From Fidelibacterota bacterium (lineage in GTDB: Bacteria; Fidelibacterota; JAANXI01): DNA of 9,494 bases. The translations under genes were made by a program, and so were the position numbers. Below the pieces are notes generated by a model. It had not been told where the DNA came from. It did no database searches and worked only from the letters and a program-made list of their open reading frames with translations. Where the stretch lies: positions 1-9,494 of the forward strand of contig JAANXI010000112.1 in the NCBI GenBank assembly GCA_018263365.1. The letters run 5' to 3'. This document shows, one piece after another, positions 1 to 7,593 of the stretch (position 1 is the first letter of the stretch; the number at the start of each line of letters is the position of its first letter).

Positions 1-227
1 CCCTCGCCCCGGTTCAATTCGTGCATACTTTTCAGAATTGACTGATAAAAATCCGGCGCCCGCATAATTTCCATAGTCTCCTGCCAGCCATCGAAATCTT
101 CCTGGCTGAGCAGCACCGCAATGGCCTCCCCGTTCCGGGTAATGCTGATGGGATTGTCCGTTTCGGAAACCTCCTCCACGAACTGACTCAGTTTCATCTT
201 TACTTCCGATAACGACAGTGTCTTCAT
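1..227 (-). CDS. Phd/YefM-family antitoxin, 5' part (runs off the window)
   Basis: The first 75 codons are visible and start with MKTLSLSEVKMKLSQ. The pattern is typical of Phd/YefM antitoxins: a short first strand and helix, then ITRNGEAIAVLLS (residues 29-41), then an acidic-aromatic stretch (EDFDGWQETMEIM). In this family the N-terminal half forms a DNA-binding dimer that represses the toxin-antitoxin operon, and the C-terminal half neutralises a RelE/ParE/Doc-type toxin. The ATG at 227 is chosen because GGGGAG lies about six bases upstream on the minus strand. The C-terminus and any toxin gene would lie left of position 1, so the toxin family cannot be named. It could also be an orphan antitoxin. 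Confidence 0.85.
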   Translation of the reverse strand, partial: MKTLSLSEVKMKLSQFVEEVSETDNPISITRNGEAIAVLLSQEDFDGWQETMEIMRAPDFYQSILKSMHELNRGE

Positions 228-288
228 GCCCTTCTCCCCGTTTTTCCGAATTGGAGTTGTCTAAAATTCTGTCTGGGTTACTGTCTGT

Positions 289-317
289 AATATGAATCAA
301 ATTTTGCCGAGTTGCAA
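289..317 (-). promoter_or_regulatory. Possible sigma70 promoter of the antitoxin gene
   Basis: On the minus strand a TTGCAA box (312-317) is followed after exactly 17 bases by CATATT (289-294). Each box matches the consensus at four of six positions. It would give a leader of about 55 nt before the ATG at 227. The match is weak and rests on sequence alone. Confidence 0.3.
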
Positions 318-326
318 GTGTGGATT

Positions 327-350
327 CCCATCGATAGTGACATCTATGGG
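327..350. other. Imperfect hairpin downstream of the TRAP operon
   Basis: CCCATCGATA and CATCTATGGG can pair at 8 of 10 positions around a 4-nt loop, 17 bases past the stop codon of the TRAP permease. No U-tract follows the stem in the minus direction, so it is not a standard intrinsic terminator. It could be a 3' end-protecting structure or an operator. Confidence 0.3.
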
Positions 351-367
351 AGGATAAAAACAGTGTG

Positions 368-2206
368 CTAGAAGGAAATCAGGTTGGGCAAAAATTCTGT
401 GAGCCAGGGAATATACGTGATAGCCAGAACCCCGATAAACAGAATGATCAGCGGCGCAACGGTAGATAAATAGACTTCCGTGAGCGGCTTATCGAACCGG
501 TAGGACGAGAGGAACAGGTTCATCCCGATGGGCGGCGTGAGGAATCCCAGTTCCAGGTTCGCCAGGAAGATAATGCCGAGATGCACCGGATCAATGCCGA
601 AGGCGAGTCCCAGCGGCGCAATTAATGGCACCACGACAACCAGCGCGGAGAAGATCTCCATAATGGCGCCGGTAAGAATCAGGAAGATGTTCAGGAGCAG
701 CAGGAACACGATTTTGGACTGGATATGCACCTGCACCCAGGCGAGTGTCTTCATCGGAATTTGTGCATCGATGAGAAAGCTGGTAAATCCCATGGCCACG
801 CCCAGGATTATCAGGACGCCGCCGACCAAAATAGCGCACTCTTTCAGGACACTTCGGAAATCTTTGCCAAGTCCCAGGTCGCGGTAAACGAACGACTCGA
901 TAACGAATGAATAAAACGCGGCGACGGCCGCCGTCTCAACCAGCGAGGCGTAGCCTCCGAAAATGCCGAACAGGATGATAAAGGGCAGAATGACTTCCCA
1001 CTTAGCTTCCCACAACGATTGAAGCGCATCCCGCCAATTAAACTGCCTCCGCTTGACTGACTTCGTGAACCGGCCATTCCGAAATCCCCACAGGGAGAGC
1101 AACACCAACAGCAAAATCCCGGGGATAATGCCGCCCAAAAACAGGTTCGGCACAGGGACATGCGCAATCACCGCGTAGAGGATGATCGGCAGACTTGGCG
1201 GAAAGAGTAGTCCCAGGGAGCCGGAGGCGGTGACCAGTCCCAGTGAAAATTTTTCCTTGTATCCGGCCTTCAGGAGCAACGGCATCAGGAGTCCGCCGAA
1301 GGCCAGAATGGTGACGCCCGAGCCGCCGGTAAACGCGGTAAAAAACGCGCACACCAGAATCGTCGCAATGGCCTCGCCACCGGACATCCAGCCGAACCAC
1401 GTGCGGAATACTTTCACTAACCGCTTCGAAGCGCCGCCTTCCGAGAGAAAATATCCGGTAAGCGTAAACAGCGGTATCGTTGGCAAAATCGGTGAAGTAA
1501 CAATGCGATACATTTCACTGGGAATGGCCGCAATGGGGCCCTGGTTATGCCAGAACAAGAGCAGCGCCGCCCCGCCCAGCGCGATAAACACCGGCGTCCC
1601 GGTGATGATCGCCAGGAACAACACGAGAAATCCGATCCAGATAATCCAGGTAGTGGCCAGAGATGTGAAAACACCCATTGCAGCCAGCAAAATGATGAGC
1701 CCGATACCGGTCATGCGTTCTTTCAGGTTGCTCGTCCCATGAAAGAAGAGCCGAAACGCAATAATCGTGAATCCAACAGGCATCACAATTTCCGCCACCC
1801 ACGACGGCAGGCCGCTCATAATGTATGTCGGATAGGCGAACTCACTTCTGACCAAATCGAAACTGGCTTTGGCCAGTCCCAGCGAGACGGCAGCCCCGAC
1901 CGTACATGCGATGAATTTAGCGGTATGCGCCAGTTTGGAATCCTCTTCGAAAAACTGCACCCCGAGCGTAAAGGATAGCAAACGATCGTAGCGTGCTGCC
2001 AGGGTTGCGCCGGCAATACCGATCCAGAGGGTTAAATGCTGCACAACAAGGACAGCGCCCGGCATACTCGTGTCCAGGACGTTCCGGGCAAAAATTTCAC
2101 CCAGCGGCAAAACGATCAGCAGGATCAGGAGGAGATACGAAAACCAGCTCTCGATACCCTCGAGAACGGCATTGATTTTTTGCTTTTGAGATTCGGAGAG
2201 GATCAA
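368..2206 (-). CDS. dctQM: TRAP transporter fused permease, DctQ-DctM type
   Basis: This 612-residue inner-membrane protein carries both TRAP membrane subunits in one chain. Residues 1-160 form the small DctQ part, about four membrane helices beginning WFSYLLLILLIVLPLGEIFAR. From about residue 165 it is DctM, with family signatures GTPVFIALG (203-211), FTGGSGVT (292-299), ASGSLGLLFPPSLP (327-340) and FLTPPIGMNLF (555-565). In the family, DctM is the ion-coupled transport core and takes solute from the periplasmic receptor. It is third in the operon, 287 nt after the receptor gene. The start is uncertain: the frame opens right after a TGA at 2216-2218, and TTG at 2206 is the first usable start, with no clear ribosome binding site. 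An ATG at 2219 lies one base out of frame across an A6 run, so a homopolymer error or small mutation is possible. The substrate is unknown. Confidence 0.93.
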   Translation of the reverse strand: MILSESQKQKINAVLEGIESWFSYLLLILLIVLPLGEIFARNVLDTSMPGAVLVVQHLTLWIGIAGATLAARYDRLLSFTLGVQFFEEDSKLAHTAKFIACTVGAAVSLGLAKASFDLVRSEFAYPTYIMSGLPSWVAEIVMPVGFTIIAFRLFFHGTSNLKERMTGIGLIILLAAMGVFTSLATTWIIWIGFLVLFLAIITGTPVFIALGGAALLLFWHNQGPIAAIPSEMYRIVTSPILPTIPLFTLTGYFLSEGGASKRLVKVFRTWFGWMSGGEAIATILVCAFFTAFTGGSGVTILAFGGLLMPLLLKAGYKEKFSLGLVTASGSLGLLFPPSLPIILYAVIAHVPVPNLFLGGIIPGILLLVLLSLWGFRNGRFTKSVKRRQFNWRDALQSLWEAKWEVILPFIILFGIFGGYASLVETAAVAAFYSFVIESFVYRDLGLGKDFRSVLKECAILVGGVLIILGVAMGFTSFLIDAQIPMKTLAWVQVHIQSKIVFLLLLNIFLILTGAIMEIFSALVVVVPLIAPLGLAFGIDPVHLGIIFLANLELGFLTPPIGMNLFLSSYRFDKPLTEVYLSTVAPLIILFIGVLAITYIPWLTEFLPNLISF

Positions 2207-2493
2207 ATTTTTTGTTCATGTTTATCGTGGGAATGCTAACAGCTGGAACGATAATTTATTGTATGGCTACATGATTCGCACGAAAAAATTAGGCGAACTG
2301 GTTTTTGTGTCATGCCCCTGCATTGTGAACTTATCTGATATACCGACCTATTGGGGAATTACAACAAAGGGTAGTTCGCATTATTCTTCACATTGAAACC
2401 TGCCACCCTTCGACAAGCTCAGTGTGACTGGTAGGGTGTTATTTGAAAACGAAAAAAGTCTCGCGATCTTATTGAGAGGTGGGGTAACATCAG
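2207..2493. other. Gap inside the TRAP operon with a dispersed-repeat-like segment
   Basis: This 287-nt stretch separates receptor and permease genes that are normally only a few bases apart. No convincing coding frame is present. At 2409-2429 it contains CTTCGACAAGCTCAGTGTGA, which from memory resembles a short repeat common in many environmental bacterial genomes. Only one copy lies here, so repeat status cannot be shown. A weak minus-strand box TACAAT near 2257-2262 could mark an internal promoter for the permease, but its -35 is poor. Confidence 0.4.
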
Positions 2494-3561
2494 TTATTGC
2501 CCGGTCTGCATTGTATCCTGTTTCGACTGCCGATATTCTTTTAGTTGTGGCCACAGATCCATCACCCGTTCATGCATAGGTTTTGGCACTAGAACCCCTT
2601 CAAATTTTTGATAATACGACTCGGTCTCCTTCCGCCAGACTTCCATCATGGCGGAATCCGGTGTATGGACGACTAGCCCATGCTCTTTCATAATATCAAT
2701 CGCCTTATCGGAGTTATACCGGATTTCATTTTTAATGCGTTTACTGCGTTCCACAGCCGCTGTGCGCATCTCCTCCCGGTACTGATCCGGGATACGATCC
2801 CACGCCTTGTTCGAGATAACAAAACCACCAGAAAGCGCCGCCCACCTGACATCGAGCATGTGGTTGGCGATGCCAAACCACTGGGAGGAGAGCACCAAAA
2901 ATGCCGGCGCCTGCACAACGTCAATCAAGCCGGTTTGGAGTCCGGGTAGTACATCGTTCGTTGTCAGTGGTACCGGGTTGAACCCGGAGGAGCGCCAGAG
3001 TTCCAGGTCATCGAAATCCGTGGCCCGTGTGAACAGTTTGAGTCTCTTCACATCCTGCGGCTTCAGGATCGGTTGCGTCGAGAAAAAGTACACCCAACCG
3101 ACGTCCGCCCAGAAGAGGAGTTCGAACCCGCGATCACTGAATTTCTGGCGGAGCGAGGACCCAAGTCGCTCCCGCAGCCAGTCCAGCTCGTCCCAGGACT
3201 GTACCATCATCGGATAATTGAGTCCATACACGTTTTCGCTGATATATTGTAAGCCTTTGGTACTCACCGCAGCCGCCTGGAGTTGATCAATGCGCATCTT
3301 CCGCACCATATCCCGCTCATCACCAACCACTCCGCCCGGATAAATCCGCACTTTAATTTCACCGTTTGATATCTCTTCCCAATCCGTGGCGATATCCTGT
3401 ATGACCTCGAAATATGAACTGCCCTTTGGAACAAGCGTCGCAATCTTGATCTCCATCGGCTTGGCTTGCAGCATCTCTGGAAAGGGTGCAACAAGGAAAA
3501 CAGCAAACATGATGAGTAACACAGCATTAATTTTCGCGGAAGTGTTCAGACACCGATTCAT
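2494..3561 (-). CDS. dctP: TRAP transporter solute-binding protein, DctP family
   Basis: This 355-residue periplasmic receptor would capture the transported solute and hand it to the DctQM permease. It has a signal peptide (basic start, hydrophobic INAVLLIMFAVFLVAPF, likely cut after LQA at residue 33). The mature part opens with the family strand MEIKIATLVPKGSSYFE. The hinge region KPQDVKRLKLFTRATD (residues 167-182) is followed by GFNPVPLTTNDVLPGLQTGLID (193-214), the conserved DctP stretch. Spacing around the usual substrate-binding arginine differs slightly from typical DctP, so R179 is only a candidate. The ATG at 3561 is preferred over an upstream frame extension because AGGTGG lies seven bases before it and the signal peptide then begins at once. 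It starts 23 nt after the TatT-like gene ends. The substrate cannot be read from sequence. Confidence 0.93.
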   Translation of the reverse strand: MNRCLNTSAKINAVLLIMFAVFLVAPFPEMLQAKPMEIKIATLVPKGSSYFEVIQDIATDWEEISNGEIKVRIYPGGVVGDERDMVRKMRIDQLQAAAVSTKGLQYISENVYGLNYPMMVQSWDELDWLRERLGSSLRQKFSDRGFELLFWADVGWVYFFSTQPILKPQDVKRLKLFTRATDFDDLELWRSSGFNPVPLTTNDVLPGLQTGLIDVVQAPAFLVLSSQWFGIANHMLDVRWAALSGGFVISNKAWDRIPDQYREEMRTAAVERSKRIKNEIRYNSDKAIDIMKEHGLVVHTPDSAMMEVWRKETESYYQKFEGVLVPKPMHERVMDLWPQLKEYRQSKQDTMQTGQ

Positions 3562-3584
3562 ACGCAATCCACCTGTATTAGAGT

Positions 3585-4499
3585 TCAGATAAAATATCTG
3601 TCCATGTGATTCAAAAGCCACCGCGCCCGCTTCTGGGCGATGACATTTGCCAGCCGCATATCAGGATATTTATCGGGGTCGATGGCCAGCGCCTTACTGA
3701 GCAACTCCCGAAACCGTTCCTGGTTCTGTCGCTTCAGCGCAATGGATTCCGCGGCAGTTACATATGTGCCGGCCGAATGGCCTTGATTCAGTTCCAATGC
3801 GCGCTGAAAATGTACTTCGGCGGAATCCAGTGAGCCACCCATGCCTGCGCGGCCAGTCTGGAACGAAATCATAAATTCGTGCAGCTGCCCGTTTCCCCAG
3901 GTTTCGTCCAGTTCCAGCGCTCTGGTAATCAGTGATTCAACTTTCGGAAGGTCAAGAATCAAATCATAATCGTCGGTATCAATGCCGACAGCACTCCCCC
4001 AGGATGCGGCGGTCCAGTAAAGTAATGGGATATCCTCTTTTTGCACTTGCTGTACGACCGAGTCCGCATTGGTTTCGATGCCACGCTGAAACCCAGGATA
4101 TTTGGACTCCAGTCCGCGGAGGCCGTAATCTCTGGCGCGCAAGAACATCTGCTTGCCTCGTTCGCGCATTTCGCGCGCCTCCTTCACATTGCCGTTTTCT
4201 TCCACGACATCGGCCTCCTGCATGATGAAGGCGTGGGAGTACATGGTGAATCCGCTGGCCGCCGCCGTCAGTAGCTGCGGATTCTCCGGCGAACTGGTCA
4301 GCAGCATTTCCACCATCTTCAGCGTGGAGGGCATGGTTTCTTTGACGAACTCCGGATCGCCGTCCCGCGTATAGGCATCCATGGCATTGTCGAAGGAGCC
4401 TGCCAGTTGCTTCATCGCCATTTTCTGGACGGAGCAGCCGGAGAGGAAAACTGCTATTACTCCAATCCAGATCATCGAAACCGTTTTGCTGATTTTCAT
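3585..4499 (-). CDS. tatT: TatT-like TRAP-associated lipoprotein
   Basis: This 304-residue outer-layer lipoprotein opens the TRAP operon. The signal sequence ends in the lipobox LSGC, with Cys22 as the predicted lipidated residue. The rest is helical and TPR-like: repeated pairs such as SLITRALELDETWGNGQLHEF (189-209) and EVHFQRALELNQGHSAG (228-244), then ELLSKALAIDPDKYPD (265-280). Its place directly upstream of dctP, the lipobox and the TPR-like repeats match the TatT family, whose Treponema pallidum member Tp0956 is a lipoprotein forming a complex with its TRAP receptor. By analogy it may bind the receptor or pass it a ligand. The ATG at 4499 gives a proper lipoprotein signal; a TTG extension to 4538 would add 13 non-signal residues. 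The best Shine-Dalgarno candidate, GGGAG, is about 13 bases upstream, rather far. Family call is from recall of the domain pattern. Confidence 0.85.
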   Translation of the reverse strand: MKISKTVSMIWIGVIAVFLSGCSVQKMAMKQLAGSFDNAMDAYTRDGDPEFVKETMPSTLKMVEMLLTSSPENPQLLTAAASGFTMYSHAFIMQEADVVEENGNVKEAREMRERGKQMFLRARDYGLRGLESKYPGFQRGIETNADSVVQQVQKEDIPLLYWTAASWGSAVGIDTDDYDLILDLPKVESLITRALELDETWGNGQLHEFMISFQTGRAGMGGSLDSAEVHFQRALELNQGHSAGTYVTAAESIALKRQNQERFRELLSKALAIDPDKYPDMRLANVIAQKRARWLLNHMDRYFI

Positions 4500-4803
4500 T
4501 GCTGAAATCGGGCTCCCTGGGTATCCTACTACGAACAATATTGAATTGCCTGTTATGTCATGTAGAGAGGTTTCATGCAGGCTGTCCCGCCGGACGGGAG
4601 AAAATCAAGGAAAAATTCAACAACTGCGCCCTACGTAGAGACACGCCATGGCGTGGTATAGTATTTTCAACAGCTTACATCACTTTAATTTCTGCCGGGT
4701 TTTTCCATATTTCCTTGCAAAAATATTCCGTGCAATCCCATTCTTACACAGCCTCCATGAAATCTCTCTACTAGAAAATCCATAGATTAGCTCTTAATCC
4801 GCT
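4500..4803. other. Intergenic region holding a composite palindromic repeat
   Basis: There is no credible gene in this 304-nt gap between the TatT-like gene and the djlA-like gene. About one third is a composite repeat (4559-4656). The rest (4657-4803) is A+T-rich with no strong promoter or intrinsic terminator that I can recognise. The promoter of the TRAP operon should lie here, but I see no good -35/-10 pair. Confidence 0.6.
4559..4656. repeat. Composite palindromic repeat, copy A
   Basis: It begins with a degenerate GTAGAGAG half-site (4562-4569). A small perfect hairpin follows (TCCCG 4585-4589 with CGGGA 4595-4599). Next is an A-rich core starting AAAATCAAGG (4601), then a palindrome arm GTAGAGACACGCC (4635-4647) whose mate stops early at 4655. 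Positions 4601-4655 align without gaps to 8243-8297 at 43 of 55 bases. The same arrangement of half-site, A-rich core and palindrome occurs between cas1 and cas2. Confidence 0.75.
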
Positions 4804-5562
4804 CTACATCCCCCGTTCCTGCTTCACCTGCTCGTATGCGTCGTTGATGGCTTTGAATTTTTCCTCTGCCACCGCGGTGAATTCATCGCCGAGATGCGAC
4901 ACCTTGTCCGGGTGATACTTTCGCGCCAATTCCCGGTACGCCTGCTTGATTTCCTTGTCATCTGCGCTCCGTTCGACGCCAAGGACTTCATACGCATTTT
5001 CCTGCGCAGCTTTCCGGGACTGCCGGGTGCGCGTCCGATCGGAGCCACCGTTCATGAACATCGCCCGGATGCTCCGCTGATCCTGCTGATTTATCCCCAT
5101 TCCGGTGGCAATTTCGGTAATAGCATTCAGCTCAGCCTGATTCAGATCTCCATCAGCGCTGGCAATGCCATACAATAAGTGCAACAGTTCCAGCCGCTCG
5201 TGATACGGTACGTGCTTCCGCACCTGCTTGCAGACCGGCTCGATAGGATATTCCTGCTTTACGATATCCTTATACATCTGCATGAGGTCGCGGGCGTAGG
5301 AGGCGCCAAAATTATCCACCAGAAACTGCTTCACGTATTGCACTTCCGAGGAGAGAATCTGTCCGTCGGCGCGGGTTACATACCCAAACAATACTAAAAG
5401 ACTGGCCATCATGTCACCAGTTTGGTTCTGCTGCGCGCCGCCGAAATCAAGCCCGCCGCCACTGCCGAACTGGTTACCGAGCATTCCGCCCAGAATTGCG
5501 CCGATCGGGCCGCCGAGGACCCAGCCGAGTCCGGCGCCGATCAATGTTCCTTTCAAACCCAT
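4804..5562 (-). CDS. djlA: DjlA-like co-chaperone: glycine-zipper N-terminus, TerB domain, J domain
   Basis: This 252-residue protein has three parts. Residues 1-37 are a glycine-rich hydrophobic segment with GxxxG-type spacing (GLKGTLIGAGLGWVLGGPIG), likely membrane-associated. Residues about 49-165 are a TerB-like helical domain with paired acidic motifs ADGQI (65-69) and ADGDLNQAE (136-144). Residues about 189-252 are a J domain with the essential HPD at 217-219 in ARKYHPDKV. J domains stimulate DnaK ATP hydrolysis, so it probably recruits DnaK to a membrane client. The order matches E. coli DjlA, whose N-terminal membrane segment is similarly glycine-rich. The ATG at 5562 follows the carrier-protein stop by 7 nt, and AAAGG sits four bases upstream, so the two genes are very probably co-transcribed. 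A link to carboxylase assembly is only suggested by position. Confidence 0.9.
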   Translation of the reverse strand: MGLKGTLIGAGLGWVLGGPIGAILGGMLGNQFGSGGGLDFGGAQQNQTGDMMASLLVLFGYVTRADGQILSSEVQYVKQFLVDNFGASYARDLMQMYKDIVKQEYPIEPVCKQVRKHVPYHERLELLHLLYGIASADGDLNQAELNAITEIATGMGINQQDQRSIRAMFMNGGSDRTRTRQSRKAAQENAYEVLGVERSADDKEIKQAYRELARKYHPDKVSHLGDEFTAVAEEKFKAINDAYEQVKQERGM

Positions 5563-5569
5563 AAAACCT

Positions 5570-6079
5570 TTACTCCGAATCTATTTCCAGCAAAATTGCA
5601 TTTTTGTCGATACTCTGGCCCTGCTCCACGTGAATCTTCGAAATCACGCCGCCGATCGGGGCCTTAATCTCGTTTTCCATCTTCATGGCTTCCAAAATCA
5701 TCAGCCCGGCATCCGGCTCGATGGTCTGCCCTTCCCCCACCTCAATTTCCACCACCATTCCAGGAATGGGCGCCTTCACTACCCCGTGCGCATCGGCTGC
5801 ACCTCTCCCCATACCGAAGCGCTCGCGGATCAGATCGATCTCATCTTTGATGACCACATCGACCGATTGGTTTCGGTGTGTCACCTCAAAATTCGCCCCG
5901 TTTTCCGTCACCTGCATGGAGTACGATTTACCGTCCAGCAATATCGAATAGCGCGATTGCGAAATCCGCTGAAAATCGATGGATTCGTCCGAGCCCCTCA
6001 GCCGGATGTCCATAATCCGACCATTGGCCTCAACGGCAATCTCCACTTCCCGATCTTCTATGCAGGCCACGTATTTCAT
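5570..6079 (-). CDS. Biotin carboxyl carrier protein of an acyl-CoA (or 2-oxoacid) carboxylase
   Basis: This 169-residue protein would carry CO2 on a biotin bound to Lys133, within the biotinylation motif EAMKMENEI (130-138). The C-terminal part (about 100-169) is the biotinyl fold: VKAPIPGMVVEIEVGEGQ, the motif hairpin, then GGVISKIHVEQGQSID. The N-terminal 80 residues (MKYVACIEDREVEIAVEANG onward) resemble the extra domain seen in acyl-CoA/propionyl-CoA-type carrier proteins rather than the short Ala/Pro-rich linker of E. coli AccB. The ATG overlaps the TGA of the carboxylase gene by 4 nt, which suggests translational coupling. Without a carboxyltransferase subunit in the window, the final substrate (acetyl-, propionyl-, methylcrotonyl-CoA, pyruvate) is open. 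Confidence 0.9.
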   Translation of the reverse strand: MKYVACIEDREVEIAVEANGRIMDIRLRGSDESIDFQRISQSRYSILLDGKSYSMQVTENGANFEVTHRNQSVDVVIKDEIDLIRERFGMGRGAADAHGVVKAPIPGMVVEIEVGEGQTIEPDAGLMILEAMKMENEIKAPIGGVISKIHVEQGQSIDKNAILLEIDSE

Positions 6080-7584
6080 CCCTGCATCCCCCGCTCGCGA
6101 CCGGTGATTTTCCAGCCGCTCCGCTTAGATTCTTCCCGGCGAAGATTTCCGTTATTGCTGTTCCCCTGCTCATGCGCAAACAGGGTGGACGCCACGCTTG
6201 CCGGCACATCGAACTGGATTTCATCTTTGGACTGGCTCAGGATTTCCTCCATGTGATCTTCCAGGATGTGCGTATCGTATTTGCCGTTTGCGAATTTTTC
6301 AAATCGCAACACATTCGCGCAAAATCCCAGCGATGTTTTTACCCCGGTGATGGCAAACTCTTCCAATGCTCGAAGTGAACGCCGGATTGCCTCCTCCCGG
6401 GAATTGCCCCAGCAGACGAGTTTGCCGATCATCGGATCGTAGTGTGTGGTGATTGGCAGTCCGGCATAAATGCCGCCGTCAAAGCGTACCCCAAAGCCGT
6501 CCGGAACGTGCATATCAGTGATTGTTCCGATGGACGGTGCAAAATTCTGGTGCGCATCCTCCGCGTAAACGCGGCACTCGATGGCGTGTCCCTGGGCGAT
6601 GATCTCATCCTGCATCCAGGGGAGTTCCTTCCCGTTCGCCACGTCAATTTGTGCCTTCACCAGATCGATACCGGTCACCTGTTCCGTCACCGGATGCTCC
6701 ACCTGGAGGCGCGTGTTCATTTCGAGAAAATAGAAGTTCCGGTACTTGTCAACCAGGCACTCCACCGTGCCGGCGCCGACGTAATCACAGGCCTTCGCCA
6801 CTTCGACCACGGCTTTCCCCATTTCCTCCCGGAGTTCGGAAGTCATAAACGGAGACGGCGATTCCTCGATAATCTTCTGATAGCGCCGTTGCACAGAGCA
6901 TTCCCGTTCGTTCAGGTGAATAACATTCCCGTGCTGATCGGCCAGTATCTGAAATTCGATATGGTGCGGCTCCTCGAGGTATTTCTCCACGTATACCCGT
7001 GGATCGCCGAATGCGTTCTTCGCTTCGGTCGTTGCCGACTGAATCGATTTCTCCAGTTCGCCCTCCTCGTGGACGATTCGCATTCCTTTGCCACCGCCCC
7101 CACCGACCGCCTTGATGAGCACCGGAAATCCGATATCTCTGGCGACATCCGCGGCGACCTGGACATCTTCCACCGGCTCCTCAAGTCCCGGGACAATCGG
7201 CACACCGGCAGCGCTCACCTTCTTCCGCGCAGCGATCTTGTCACCCATCGAGGCAATGGAATCCGGATTCGGGCCGATGAAAATCAGATTGGCATCCTGT
7301 ACCTTTTGCGCGAATTCGGCGTTTTCCGCCAGAAAGCCGTAGCCCGGATGGACCGCATCGCATCCGGCATCTTTGGCAATGTCGATAAGTGTTTCCTGTT
7401 TGAGATAACTCTGAGTTGACGGCGCTTCACCGATGTGATACGCTTCGTCGGCGTAGAGCACGTGCGGCGCCAACCGATCCGGCGTGGAATACACGGCAAC
7501 CGCCTCGATTTCCATCTCGTGACAGGCCCGGATAATCCGGTGGGCAATTTCTCCGCGATTTGCTATCAGGATTTTACGAATCAT
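6076..7584 (-). CDS. accC: Biotin carboxylase subunit (AccC/PccA type)
   Basis: This 502-residue ATP-grasp enzyme carboxylates biotin on the neighbouring carrier protein, using ATP and bicarbonate. The start MIRKILIANRGEIAHRI is the family N-terminus. Visible landmarks are VHPGYGFLAEN (79-89), MGDK (113-116), the glycine loop KAVGGGGGKGMR (158-169), ERECSVQRR (226-234) and FLEMNTRLQVEHPVTE (286-301). Catalytic and metal residues K116, E288, N290, R292, E296 and R338 fall at the same numbers as in E. coli AccC as I recall it. It is about 50 residues longer than that enzyme, with the extra in the C-terminal tail (about 450-502), as in propionyl- or methylcrotonyl-CoA carboxylase alpha subunits. 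It is first in the operon. No Shine-Dalgarno is seen, and the promoter boxes end 9 bases before the ATG, so a leaderless message is likely. Confidence 0.95.
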   Translation of the reverse strand: MIRKILIANRGEIAHRIIRACHEMEIEAVAVYSTPDRLAPHVLYADEAYHIGEAPSTQSYLKQETLIDIAKDAGCDAVHPGYGFLAENAEFAQKVQDANLIFIGPNPDSIASMGDKIAARKKVSAAGVPIVPGLEEPVEDVQVAADVARDIGFPVLIKAVGGGGGKGMRIVHEEGELEKSIQSATTEAKNAFGDPRVYVEKYLEEPHHIEFQILADQHGNVIHLNERECSVQRRYQKIIEESPSPFMTSELREEMGKAVVEVAKACDYVGAGTVECLVDKYRNFYFLEMNTRLQVEHPVTEQVTGIDLVKAQIDVANGKELPWMQDEIIAQGHAIECRVYAEDAHQNFAPSIGTITDMHVPDGFGVRFDGGIYAGLPITTHYDPMIGKLVCWGNSREEAIRRSLRALEEFAITGVKTSLGFCANVLRFEKFANGKYDTHILEDHMEEILSQSKDEIQFDVPASVASTLFAHEQGNSNNGNLRREESKRSGWKITGRERGMQG

Positions 7585-7593
7585 GAATGGTGA

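Noticed and set aside
327..350. Intrinsic terminator for the TRAP operon
   Set aside because: The stem is imperfect and no U-tract follows it on the transcribed strand; the T5 run precedes the stem.
1182..1742. 186-codon plus-strand open frame
   Set aside because: It is antisense to the DctM part of the TRAP permease, with no start signal and no recognisable domain.
5411..6256. 281-codon plus-strand open frame
   Set aside because: It lies antisense to the clearly coding biotin carrier and djlA-like genes, has no family likeness and is rich in Pro/His/Arg as expected for a shadow frame.
6442..7419. 325-codon plus-strand open frame
   Set aside because: It is antisense to the conserved biotin carboxylase; its residues show no domain, and its length follows from codon bias of the real gene.
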